Shown one piece after another: positions 22,501 through 33,423 of a stretch of 64,000 nucleotides of DNA (the first letter of the stretch is position 1; each line of letters opens with the position of its first letter). A model generated the notes under the pieces. It searched no databases. It had not been told where the DNA came from and saw nothing but the letters and a program-made list of their open reading frames with translations. The position numbers were made by a program, and so were the translations under genes. The DNA comes from Anas platyrhynchos (taxonomy: Eukaryota; Chordata; Aves; Anseriformes; Anatidae): positions 18,561,501 to 18,625,500 of the forward strand of contig NC_092601.1 of the NCBI RefSeq assembly GCF_047663525.1, written 5' to 3'.

Positions 22501-25500
22501 CCCAGCGGGAGCAAAATTTGCTGCTCTTTGTTGTTCAGCTGGAGAGCGGAGTGGCTCAGGTGAAGGTTTGGGAGCTTTGTAAAATGGGGGAGATGTGGAA
22601 AGGGGGCTTGGGGTGCATGGGATTGTGCAGCCCCTGCCCCCGTGCTGTGGGTGCTGCTCTGCCTGGTCGCTGGCACCCCCTGGGCACTGGGGCTGGGGTC
22701 CGGCTGAGACGTGGGAGGTGCAAGGTGCCTCTGGAGAGCTGGGATCCTGCCTCCCTGCTCAGACCCATCAAATTCCACTCGCTGTGGAGAGTCTGACCGT
22801 GTCTTTTCTCTCCCAGGTCTCTGATGAACTGGTTATGGGCTTGAGCAAATGAGGTTTGCAGAGGTAGTTGGGAAATGACACTTTTTTCTCGTGATCTTCA
22901 GAAAATTCGTAGGGGTTTCATTTTCTCCCACCTACCCACATTTCCTCAAAACTCCTTTTTTAACCCCCACACAGAATAACATCACCAAATCTATTCTCAT
23001 TAAAATGTTTTACCAGCACCAGTTGTTTTTCCAAGAAAAACTCTAAAATTTCAATCACGGGGGGAGGGGGAGAAAACAACACGGAAAGACTTGTTTTCAC
23101 TGAAAAGCATGTTTTGACAGGACTATTTCAGCCAGCGCTGATGTTTTGAGTGCATCTATCAAATGTGTGCACTTGAAATCCATTCTATTTTGGCCTCCCA
23201 AAAAGGGCTGCGTGTCCCGTGGGCGCTATGGGCTTGCTGCCTCCCTAGTGGCTCTCCCCACCACGTCCCTGCAAGCCCCTCAGCTGGCCGGGGCTGCTGG
23301 AGCTTCAGCCCCTTCCCTGCTGTCTGTCTGAGTCCCTCACATCACCCAGCTGCAAGGAGGATGCGTTTCTTTGCATTGAGCTAAGCGAAATGCCTGCTCT
23401 TACCATCGCCAGTGACCGTCGTGCTTGCAGCAGTCCCAGGAGTGCCGCACACACCCGAGGCACCTTTTGGCTTTTGGGCTTCTTCTCGGTGCTCTCTGTG
23501 CATCGTCCTTTGGCAGAGCCTGGTACAAATCTGTACTGACTGTAGCTGCAGCGTGGGATTTGTCTTCTCCTTGCCCAGCAAACCAGGGCTGTGCAGGCAG
23601 CACCAGCACCATGGGCAGGCACGGCCCCTCTGCCTCACCCACCCATGCGGAGAGCCCCCGGGGGGTGTCGGAGAGCATGAAGGAGTAGTCCAGGGAGGGC
23701 TGTTAATCCTGGGAGGACTAAGTAAAACACTTATCTGAGAAGCTGAGTACAAGTTCACTGGCCTGCCAGAGAAATAATCCAGTGGAATCAGAGGTTCTCA
23801 ATTATTCATGTTTTCCAGAATCACATTATTTCTTCCAGGGCCTGTTTTATAAATGCTGCTGCTATTTCTGATGGTAAATAACAATTTTGCATTATTTATG
23901 AACAGATTTTTTACAACTGCTGATATTACAGCTGCTGCCAAAGCGCTGGGAAAATTATTATTACTGTTTGTTGTTGTTTCTTTCTTACAATGCGGCCCTC
24001 TTGTTCTTCGCATGATGATGTGCCCGGCGCGGTGAGACAGCCGAGCTTCGTTAAGTGCAGCACTAACGAGGAACAGGGCAAATGCAGGCAGTGACACAGG
24101 TTAGCACAGAGCTCACGTCTGGATAGGGGAAAGGCCCCTGGACACTGGTTAAATTTGAAGATGGGGGAATGCTCAGCAGGCTTGGGGTGCTGGGGTGGCT
24201 GTTTGCAGGAGCTCTCATGCACCTAGGAGAGGATGTTCTCCAGAGACTATTTCTGCTGCTTCTGCTCATCGTTTGTTTCAGATGACACCCTACAGAGAAA
24301 GAAAACACCCCACACCAATCCCTCTTGTCTTAGGACTGCATTCTCTTGTAGATCTGCTGCCTTGTTGTCCCCTCCAGTTTGGGGGACAGTAAATGGAGAT
24401 GGTCTAAGGCAGGTTTGCTAGCGAGACTCTTGCATTTGTAAGCAGCTTCAGTGAGAACAGCCTCTCTCAGCTCCACCCGAGCCTTGGGAGGAAGCAGAGG
24501 AGAGGGAAGAAGTGCTGTCTGGATGAAATGCTTCAGGGCAGTCAGGTGTGAGACATCTGGCCGGTGCTTGGGAGAAAATGTATGTCACAGCATTACGCTA
24601 AGGTGTGCCGGGAGCTTTCTGGAGGGTTTCCTTGTGGTCGATTCCGCTCCCTTTCACCCCAGCTTTGCTAGCAATACCCGCTGGGAGCGGGGGTGGCTGT
24701 TCGGTGAGGCATCAGGCACGCAGAGTGACTTTGCAAAGGCCACAGGCTGCAGGTTATCAGGTGGCTGTGCGGCTGCTGCCACTGTCTGCTGCCTGTCTCG
24801 GTCTCGTGCACTCAGTTCTGTGCTGGTACTGCAAAAAGCAGTGGGGCTGCCAGAGCAGGAGCTGTGCCCCAGGACCCTACCTGCTGCTGGTAGGCTCTCC
24901 GGAGGAGCGCATGGTCTCTGTGCCTGCAGACGTGGCCTCCGGCTGTGTCCTGTGAGCCAGCAGGGCTTGGAGGCATGCAGGGATCCCATGGGCTGCTGCT
25001 GGCAGCAAGTGACGAGATCAGAGATGCACAGCGTGGTGCAAAGGCGTCTGCAGGTCTCGCTGCCTGCCTTGCTCCGAGCCCAGCAAGCGAAACAGCAGCG
25101 GCGCTTCCCAGGCTGTGACGGAGCAGGCTCCAGAGCGAGCTGTAATGCGGCTGGTCCCGGGGTTCTGCTTGCTGCCTTTGGTTTGGGAGGGATCGGGGAA
25201 TTACCTGAGCGTGCAGCACTGGGAGTGGTGCTGACATTGTGCTGTGGCCCTGCTCCTTCGTGCGGCTGGGATGTCAGACAGCCCTCTGGGTGCCGGGCTC
25301 GGGGCAGCTGCTTCTTCTCCCCACCCCTGTGAGTCCTGCAGCCCTGCCTGGGAGCAGATCCCCTCCAGGGGACCAGGACAGCAACATCAGCACACAACCA
25401 TGCTCCTGGCTCTGCCACAGGTCCCAGCAGTGAGTGGCACGACTGGGGCAGCCACCAGCAAGCCCTCTTCCCTGCTGTCCTTAACAGAGCTGGAACTGGG

Positions 25501-28500
25501 TCACTGGATAATGGGTGCAGGCGCTGCATCCTTCAGCCCCTGCTAAGCCATGCATAAGATTGCCCCGTTTTTTGCATGGCAGCACGGCTACAACCTCTTA
25601 CTCCATCCTGCAGCAGCCAGGTGAGCTGCTCCCTGTGCCCCCAGGCTACTCCCCATGCCCCAGAGCTGCTCCCCATATTATCCCTGAGCTGCTTCCCATA
25701 TCCCCGACCTGCTCCCCGTGTCCCCAAGCTGCTCCCCACACCCCCACGCAGCCCTGCCCCTCCAGCAGGCGCTCAGTCCTTCCCAGGGCCAGCCTGCTGA
25801 GCAGCTCAATTATCCTCTGTAACTTCATTTCTCTCCGCTCCGCAGTTACACAAGGGGGTTTATTGAGCACAGCCTGACAGCGCAGAGCAGCACAAGCAGA
25901 AAGCCTGTGCAGAGACCTGCCTGGCCAATCTGTTTATTTTTTCCTCCCCAGCCTGTCTGGAGAATAGCATCTCTTAAAATACACTGCCAGCCAAGCCACC
26001 GAAAGGCAAACAGGCTGGCAGCAGTGCAAGACCAAGGTGCCGTCCATCGGCACATTGCTTAGGGCCACCAAGAGGCTGTGGGTAGGAATGTGGTCTGGGG
26101 GGGGACCCAGGTGGTCTGTAAGGTCCCTTCCCACCCAGGCCGGTCTGTGATTCTCTGCTCTGCCTAAAAAATGCCCCGTTGCCATGGAGTCAAACGCGGG
26201 GCCGAATCCAATTAGGGTGCTGTTGGAAAACAGTTCAATGTAAGCAGCTGAAGTTGCATTTTCCCCTTCGTTCCGCAGATCTTCTCCATCGTGGTGTTTG
26301 GCTCCATCGTGAACGAGTGCTATGTGAACAAGGACAGCCAGTCCCCCGAGCTGCTCTGCATCTTCAACGAGAACGAGAGTGCCTGCAGCTACGGCATCGC
26401 CATCGGCATCATCTCCTTCTTTGGCTGCATCTTCTTCTTCGTCGTGGACCTCCAGTTCCAGCAGATCAGCAGCGTGAAGGACCGCAAGCGGGCTGTGCTG
26501 CTGGACCTCGGCTTTTCAGGTACAACACTGGCTGTGCTGTGCTCAGCGGGACAGTGCTGGCACCGTGGGGTGTGTGGGGTCGTCACTGTGCCCTACAGCT
26601 CCACACCTGAACCCTCTTCTCCTCCCGTGGCATGGCACAGCTCGTGTGCCTCAGTCGGGGAGAAGAGAAGTGGCAGAAGGGCTGTCCCATAGCGGAGAGC
26701 TCAGGGGCAGCAGTGAGGTGGTGCCTTGGGGTCAGGGGGGTCCCACTCATCCGTGTTGCTTCTGCAGCCGGGGACGTTTGCTGAGCTGGGACGTGTTTGC
26801 TGAGGCCACCCGGGGAAGCAGGGCTTGGTGGTCACATCCCAGAGAGCAGACGGGGCATTTTGCCCTCCCACGTCTCCTGTTTCTGGCTCAAACAACTGTT
26901 GTTTCATCAGCTACATCTGGGTCTGTTTTCACTGTGTGCGTGTGTGTTTCTGAACAAAGCAGAAGCGTGCTCCTACAGCGGGAGCTGAGACACCACTGCA
27001 GTCCCTCGCCGCCTCCAGGACTGGGGCTTGCAGGTGCTGCTGTGCCTCCGAGGGCTGCCACGGATCTTCTGGGCTGTCCTGAGCCCCTTGGCCTGGGGCT
27101 CAGCCGTGTGAACACGAGCGGGCAGGACGTGTTGTGCCAGGAGAGGCCATCCTCCGCTTGGCTGCGCTGGGAGTTTTCTGGCTGAGTTTGCAGCTGATGT
27201 GCTCGATTTCCAGGCTCTCGTGTTAGTGAAGTCTGAAGGTGATTTATCCAGCGCGAGCAGAGCTGATGGCTCTCTGCTCCCAGATGGAAACATCCGTCAT
27301 CACCTCCCTGCTCCTGCCTGTTGTTTAAGGCTGGCCTCTCCTTGCTGGAAAGCTGATTGCCGTTAGAGCTCCGGCGGCCAGCCCTTGTTAGGTGATATTT
27401 ACAGCCCCGTCCGTGGGGCTCGGTGCCTGCAACCCTTCAGTTCCAACGGGAGGGGAACATCCCCATCCATCTCCTGCCGGGCTGTGCGTGTCTCGCTGTG
27501 AGGCTGCGATCCTCCCCTGCCTTTCTCCTTGTAAGAGCCGCGCTCTCCCTGCAAGGTGTGTGTGAAATGGTCCCGGTTCAGTCTCTGCCTCATTCCTCTG
27601 CTCTTGCCACACGTTGTGTGCGTGTTTGTGGGCTCAGCAGCAAGCTGCAGAAGACAGGCTTCTGCCCTCCAGAGCTTCTGTCCCGCGGGCATTGCTCTGC
27701 TCTTGGCTGCAGCGTTGCACCAGGGGTCTGTCCTAGTCAGTCAACCACATCCACAGCCTCCAAACGGAGCTGTGCTGCCAGCAGTGACTTTTTCCTGGGA
27801 CCAGGGATCAGTGTGCATGCTCTGGGTGCATCATTTCAGCTGCGTGTGTCCTTCCTCCTCCCTTGGGCCTTTCCCTCTTTAGGCTTCTTGGTAAAAAAAA
27901 ACAGGTAAATCACTTCCTTGCTGGCAGGAGACCCATTTAGATGCAGGTTGTGCCACTGGGAGCGGCAGCACCCTGCTGGGTCAGCCAGTCTGCTCCTTCC
28001 CCTCCCCAGCTAAGCTCCCAAATCAGGCCGATTGAAGCAGCAGTGCCAGCTGTCAGCACACAGTGCTCGGCGTGCCAAGCACCCTCCTGCTGTGGGGGCT
28101 TCCACTGGGAAAGTGGGGCTTCAATGGTCGCAGGGGCTGCAGCCACCGTGCCCACCTGCGCTGCCTCCAGCACCCAGGGCATCCAGCTGCTGGGTTCGGC
28201 GTCCTCAGAGCCAATCTGTGCAGCTCAGAGTGCAAAGTCTGAGAGCAATTTGCATTAACCATCTCTGTGTTAATCCCTAGGGACCTTGCGGGACTCTCTT
28301 AGGCTGTCCGCTTCCTTTTCTCCCTCCCCACCTCTTGATTTCCTCTTACCTCCTTGCCACTGTGCCATCCTCCCTGCATGTAACCTCAGCATTACTGCAG
28401 GCTTTAATATAAAAGCTGAGAATACATTTGGGAAATAAGAGGGTGAGGAGCATGCTGGGGTAAGAGGGAACATTGCAGATCAGGCAGCGAGTGGGCGGGA

Positions 28501-31500
28501 TGAGAAAAGAAAGTCCTCGTCCCCTTCGCCTGGATCGCCCCGGTGCCTGCTGCCGGCTGTTATATGGCAGCTGCTGCCTGTGCGGGCCGTGGGGGAGTTA
28601 CAGTGCGACCCCACAGCTTTATTTCGCTGGAGGGAAGAAGGGCTTGTGTGTGGGATCAGTGCTAGATTGGAGGGATCGCCCCGAGAGCTGTGCTGCTCCT
28701 CCCTGGCTGTGCAAGGAGCGTGATTGTTACAAGGTGCCCGAGTTACGGGGCTGTCCCTGCAGTGGGGTGCCCCGATGGGGCAGGGGGAGCTGCGGCTGCT
28801 GCAGCCCCTGGAGCCCCTTGGGAGGGAGCACTGGGCACGGGCAGGACCACCACGGCCACGGCGCTGTGCGAGTGGTGTTTGGGGTTTGGGGTTTGCTCTT
28901 CCAGCTGCTCCCGTAGACGTGCGCTTGCCTGGAACCAGGCTGTAATTATGGCTGTAACGTATCTTTCCTGGTGTTTGCACTCTGTTGTCTGCAGAGCCTA
29001 AAATTATAATTATCTGCTGGCTCCTATATTTCTTCTTAGTGTTCTCCTTCCCCCCAGCACTCGGGAGGGCGCAGAGCTGCAGAGCTCCTCCTGTGCATGG
29101 GGCCCCCAGGAGTCAGGATGGGTGCCTGAGGCCACAACAACCCCCTGCCAGCTCAGCCCCTTCCTTCTCAGGGCTGTACATTTCCAAACACCCACTTCCA
29201 CCCGGTCCTGTGACTACACCGGGGCTGGGTCTAGGTGCCACCGAGCTGGGGGAGCCGCCTGGCCCCTCTGTGGGATGTGACCGTGGAAGTCGTGGGATGG
29301 TGACAGTCCCGGCCTGCACCACCAGGAGCAGAGCAGTGGCACCAGGACGGCCCTGCCTGTGCCTCTCAGGAGCAGTTGTGGTCCCGGCACGTGATTCAGG
29401 GCGTTGGGAGCAAAGTCTCATCTCACAGGAGTGCTAGCAGAGGGTGAACGCGATCACAAAGGGAAATGGTTCTGGCACAGAAATGAAACCAGCCCTTCCT
29501 GGAGCCCTTGGGCGCACACAGGCTGTGTCAGCCCTCCGAGGGGCCTTCGAGGGCCATACTGGGCCTCTTCTGGCCCAGGCCAGGCCCTCCTGGCCTTTGG
29601 TCCCCAAACACTCTGAGGCTGGAGAGCTGTGGCAGCCCCCTGTGGGACACTGTCTCCTGCACTGGGACCTGCTGGGGCCACCCTGCTCACCACATGCTGG
29701 CCACCCCGTCTGTGTCCCAGACGTATTTCAGGCATGAATCTTCCCATGTCCACATTTTGGAGAGAATCTGATTCCTTAATGGGTGCCAACTGCTGGTAAA
29801 GCCTGATTATAACAGACATGGAGGACTTGAAGACATGTGTGGCCTCTGGAGAACAAGCCCCTGAGGTCCCGTTTGTTGCTGAGGACAAGGGGATCATCCC
29901 AAAACTGAAAATGCGTCCGCAGAGATCTGGGGTAGCGGACGTGAGCCACGTCCTGCAAAAAGAGGCTGTTTTGTTAGTCTGTGGCTTGGAAAAGGAAAGT
30001 TTGGGTGGTCCTGGCTGGAGGGTTTTGTTGCTGTGAGGGCAGGTCAGCATCTCAGGCAGGGCCGGGCTGGGCAGAGCTGGTCAGGAAGCCCTAGGTTTGA
30101 TGGTATAAGAGGAGGAAACGAGGGCTGTGTTCTCCTGAACCGCAGTGAGGAGCACATTCTGTCTACAAGGCAACGTACACGCTAAGCCCTGTAAATCTTG
30201 CAACGTATTTGGATACGTGCATGCATTTTTTATCATTCTTAAAAACAACTGGCAAGATGAAGGGGAATAAAGGCAGCTCCTTTCCTCCCCCTGCAGCCAG
30301 CCTGTGCTTTGCAGCCGGCTGCCCCACGGGGCCAGCAGTGCGGCTGCTCATACTGATGTCCATAATCCTTGGGAAGATGCCTGGTAGCTCAGCACCCTGC
30401 CTGCTGGGGCCCAGATCCCTGCCTGTGCTGCCCCCCAGAATCGGCACATGGGGTGAGCTTTGTGCTGGGGGCGCTCAGGAAGGCTGGAGGCCCTTAAAAC
30501 AGCATCGTGAAAGGCTCCAGGTTTTGCAGCTCCTCCTTCCAGCACTGGAAAGCATCGCTGCTGGTTACAGCGTGTGCTTGTGGCTTGCTTTATACTGTTG
30601 TGAGCTCCTTGGCATCAGGCACTGCTGTTGGCTGGTGATTAAATTAGGGGAGCTGCAGCCCTATCTTGCTCAGCCAGCCTTGGTTCCAGTAAGAAATAAT
30701 CAGCAGAGCGTTTTTGCTCAATCCCCCCGAGCCCAGCAGGGCTGGAAGCAGGAGCACAGTCAGCGGAGGGCAGCAGCGAAGAGCAGAGCTGCCTCCTGCC
30801 TGGCATCCGTGCACCTCCACGGCTCAGCGGCTCCTGCCATGCTGCAGAGCCACTCTCCAGCCCCCTTTTTTTTTTTTTTTTTTTTTTTTTTCTGGTGGTT
30901 GTAAATCAGCCTCTCCTAAAACAGATCTCTTTGGACCACTCCACAGGCCAAGGTACCCAAGATTGTTGTCACTACTTGAAAATCTGGATGGCAGTGTTTG
31001 GTCGTCAGCACGCAGATCAGTAGGGTCTGGCAGCAGAGGTCCTTGTCCTTATTGTGGGCAGTAACAGCACTGACCGGCTCTGTTCTCTTTTAGGTTTCTT
31101 GTCCTTCCTGTGGTTTGTAGCCTTCTGCTTCCTAGCAAACCAATGGCAACGGACGAAAATGGGCAAAGGGGCTTTGCAAGGAGCAGACGCTGCCCGGGCA
31201 GCAATCGCCTTTTCCTTCTTCTCCATCGCTGGCTGGGTGAGTTCAGCTTCTGCATTTTTCATAAATCCTATCCTGATTTTTTCATAAATCCTATCTTTAT
31301 CCAGAGGTGCAGCATGGCAGCCTGGCACCCAGGGCATCATGGTGTGAGCACTGCCTCCTGCTGTCACCGCCAGGGTCTGAGCCCTGTACTGGGCAGATAC
31401 CAGTCAGTAGCTGGGCGTTGTGCTGGTGAATATTCACCATGGCACGAACGTAATGTTTGCAGAAGAAACAGCCCAACTCAGAGCTCAGCTGGGGAGAGGA

Positions 31501-33423
31501 GAAATGAAACCTGCTGAGGGCTCAGCGCTGAGCTGGAAGGAGGAATTTGGGGCATGGTTTGGAGAAGTGAATCCTGGTGGGCCAGTGTGGAAGTAACCTG
31601 CAGTCCCTCCCCCTGCCCCTCTGCAGAAAGGTGAAACTTGTGGTTCCTTACTGGGAAACACCAGCTCTGTTCCCCTCTCCCCGGGGAATTCCAAACTTCC
31701 CCTTCTTCTGCCGCTGGGAAGTTGCATTTCCATCGAAAACACGTTGCTGGCCATGAGCTGCCCCCATTTCAGGGCCTTGGTAGAGACCCAGGGCCTTGTT
31801 CAGACCGTGGTTTGAAGCAAATGAGTCCCCAGGAGAGGTTTGCCACGACGAGCCTGTCCCACGGGACTGCGGGGGATTTGGGCAGCCCGCAGGCTCAGCA
31901 GCTCAGCCCCGGGGGACGCCAGGCTGGGTGCTCCTCTGCCCTCCCCAGGGGGACTGAGTGCTGGGGTGGGGGCTGCTGGGACCCCCTGTGCACACCTTTC
32001 GGGCTCTGTGTGTCCCACATCATGTCCCATGATGACCATGGGAGGTAGAGGGACATCTGCCAGAGGGTGCGTGGCCCCGCAGCAGCCCCGTGGGGGTCCC
32101 TCACCTGCAGCCGCCAGCCCCTGCCTGTGCCCGCAGTGCCTGCGCCTCCTGGGCTCAGCACCTGCTGGTGGAGCTGGGGCTGGGGCCAGGGAAAATAACC
32201 CGTGCTTGCCAGAGGGCCATGTGTGGAGGAGCAGAGGGAGGCCCCTGGGTCATTTCCACCCCCGCTCAGGCTGTTTGCAGGCGGAGAGCACGCGAGATGT
32301 GCGCTAATTCCGTAGCGCCTTAAAAGAACTGGAGCAAAAACCTGCCTGAGCCTTTCCAGCAGCAGCAGCCTGCTTCCAGTTACTCGCCAGTTTTACGGCT
32401 CCCCACTCTGTTATTATCCAAATATATCTCCTTTAATCCCAGCTCCCCTGCAGCTCTTAGCCACGGGCAGATCCTATCGCTGGGTTGCCGCACTGCCTGC
32501 TCAGCGCAGCCGCTGCCAAGGGAGCCACCCTGCCCACCCCACAGCATCCATCCACTGCCCCATCCCACAGCATCCATCCAGTGCCCCATCCCACAGCATC
32601 CCATCCACTGCCCCCATCCCACAGCATCCCATACACTGCCCCATCCCACAGCATCCCATCCACTGCCCCCATCCCACAGCATCCCATCCGCTGCCCCAAC
32701 AGGCTGGGGGCTGGCAGCAAGGGCTGCTCCTGGGCTGCTCCCACCCACCGGCAGTGGGGAGGGCTGGGGGACGCCGGTCCCCACCTGCAGCAGCCCCTCC
32801 ACGTGCCTGGTGACCTCGTGCTCCTCTCCCTGGAGCCAGAAAGTCGGGTGCTCTGCCCGATCCATGTGTGGTGCACAGCCTGCCGGCAGCATTTGCGGTG
32901 GCTGGGAGCTGTTCCTGCTTAGTGCAGGCAGTTTTTTTTTCCCTGAGTCTGTCATTTATAAACTAATTGAATTGTTAATGAAACCGCCTGAAATAAAAGC
33001 AACGCGGTGCTCTCGCAGCTCTGCCGCTTGCTTTTCCCACGATTTGCGACCTGAATACCTGCAACCTGGGAGAGGGCGAGGGAGTCTCTGCAGGACTGAC
33101 CTATTTCCTTGGCCTGGGACCCAACAGCGGGGAGCTGGAGGGCTGCGTGCTGGGGAAAGCAGGGTCCTGGTCACGGTGCTGCGCTCACCCCAACCCTCTC
33201 CATCCCTCGGCAGGTCGCGCTGGCGGTGAAGGCGCTGCAGAGATACCGCCTGGGGACTGACATGTCGCTCTTTGCCACCGACCAGTTCACGGCTGACCCC
33301 AACGCCTCGTACCCCGGGTACCCCACCGGCAGCGGCATCGAGAGCACAGAGACCTACCAGAGCCCCCCCTTCACCGAGACCTCAGACGCCAACCCGAAAG
33401 GTTACCAAGTGCCAGCATACTGA
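16369..33423 (+). CDS. SYNGR3: SYNGR3, synaptogyrin-3 (4 exons, 230 aa)
   Basis: Exons: 16369-16467, 26279-26519, 31094-31236, 33214-33423; total 693 bp, so 230 aa, against 229 in human. The protein is a synaptic-vesicle membrane protein of the MARVEL/synaptogyrin family; SYNGR3 has been linked to the dopamine transporter and, in disease, to tau on vesicles. Visible features: the SYNGR3-type start MEGASFGAGRAGG, DPLDFLKQPQTILRV, then four hydrophobic segments at about 28-48, 70-90, 105-130 and 148-172. The loop between segments 1 and 2 holds two cysteines (LLC...SAC). The inter-segment motif is FQQISSVKDRKRAVLLDLGFSG. The cytosolic tail is tyrosine-rich (YPGYP, ETYQSPPF, GYQVPAY end). The start and the C-terminal GYQVPAY separate it from SYNGR1 and SYNGR2. 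Splice phases are 0, 1 and 0. No defect was seen. Confidence 0.97.
16536..16700 (+). repeat. 20-bp tandem repeat just inside SYNGR3 intron 1
   Basis: Copies of TTGCACCTTGCAGCCCCTTC recur with a 20-bp period, with interruptions containing GCAGCACGCAGCC. There are about seven or eight copies. Its sequence is unrelated to the 20-bp array upstream of the exon. Confidence 0.9.
25605..25745 (+). repeat. Degenerate 21-bp tandem repeat in SYNGR3 intron 1
   Basis: GAGCTGCTCCCCATAT-like units repeat about every 21 bp, roughly six or seven times. The array is pyrimidine-rich on the plus strand. Confidence 0.75.
26085..26158 (+). mobile_element. CR1 LINE 3' end remnant in SYNGR3 intron 1
   Basis: TGGTCTGTAAGGTCCCTTCC, then CACCCAGGCCGGTCTGTGATTCT, matches the final 50-60 bp of CR1. 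It is about 120 bp from the exon 2 acceptor and too short to show a subfamily. Confidence 0.78.
26279..26519 (+). CDS. SYNGR3: SYNGR3 exon 2, membrane segments 1-2 and first loop
   Basis: The acceptor is TTCCGCAG|ATCTTC and the donor TCAG|GTACAA, phase 1. It encodes FSIVVFGSIVNECYVN, the loop, the hydrophobic GIAIGIISFFGCIFFFVVDL and the conserved cytosolic QQISSVKDRKRA. Confidence 0.96.
26520..31093 (+). other. SYNGR3: SYNGR3 intron 2 (4.6 kb)
   Basis: A long T-run lies at 30866-30891, about 200 bp before exon 3. The rest is unique sequence with no recognised repeat family, RNA gene or nested gene. Confidence 0.75.
31094..31236 (+). CDS. SYNGR3: SYNGR3 exon 3, membrane segments 3-4
   Basis: The acceptor is CTTTTAG|GTTTC and the donor GGCTGG|GTGAGT. 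It encodes FLSFLWFVAFCFLANQWQRT and GADAARAAIAFSFFSIAGW, both strongly conserved in synaptogyrins. Confidence 0.96.
31255..31295 (+). repeat. 18-bp direct duplication after SYNGR3 exon 3
   Basis: TTTTTCATAAATCCTATC occurs at 31255-31272 and 31278-31295, beginning 19 bp inside the intron. Confidence 0.9.
32533..32699 (+). repeat. Minisatellite, about 6 copies of a 26-28 bp unit, SYNGR3 intron 3
   Basis: CCCCATCCCACAGCATCC, then ATCCACTG or CATCCACTGC, is repeated with small length changes of one or two bases. The near-identity of copies suggests recent expansion and likely length variation. Confidence 0.95.
33214..33423 (+). CDS. SYNGR3: SYNGR3 exon 4, cytosolic tail
   Basis: The acceptor is CCTCGGCAG|GTCGCG. 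It encodes the end of segment 4 (VALAVKALQRYRLGTDMSLF) and the tyrosine-rich tail, ending GYQVPAY before TGA at 33421-33423. Confidence 0.97.
   Translation, partial: VALAVKALQRYRLGTDMSLFATDQFTADPNASYPGYPTGSGIESTETYQSPPFTETSDANPKGYQVPAY

Larger units (their letters stand above)
16468..26278 (+). other. SYNGR3: SYNGR3 intron 1 (9.8 kb)
   Basis: It contains the 20-bp array at 16536-16700, the 21-bp array at about 25605-25745, the short CR1 tail at about 26085-26158, and otherwise unique GC-moderate DNA. Long open frames such as 24451-25332 overlap frames on the other strand and show no family resemblance. I see no nested gene. Confidence 0.8.
31237..33213 (+). other. SYNGR3: SYNGR3 intron 3 (2.0 kb)
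   Basis: It holds an 18-bp duplication at 31255-31295 next to the donor and the 26-28 bp minisatellite at 32533-32699. Nothing else was recognised. Confidence 0.75.

Noticed and set aside
24451-25529. Overlapping long open frames on both strands (293 and 291 codons) in SYNGR3 intron 1
   Set aside because: No family resemblance, no splice-consistent partner exons, and low stop density explained by GC content.
30866-30891. Poly(T) as the tail of an antisense processed pseudogene
   Set aside because: The sequence beside it shows no intronless copy of a known gene and no target-site duplication that I could see.
32380-32955. Minus-strand open frame of 191 codons over the intron 3 minisatellite
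   Set aside because: Its body is translated tandem repeat (Met/Trp/Gly/Cys-rich); it is a by-product of the array.
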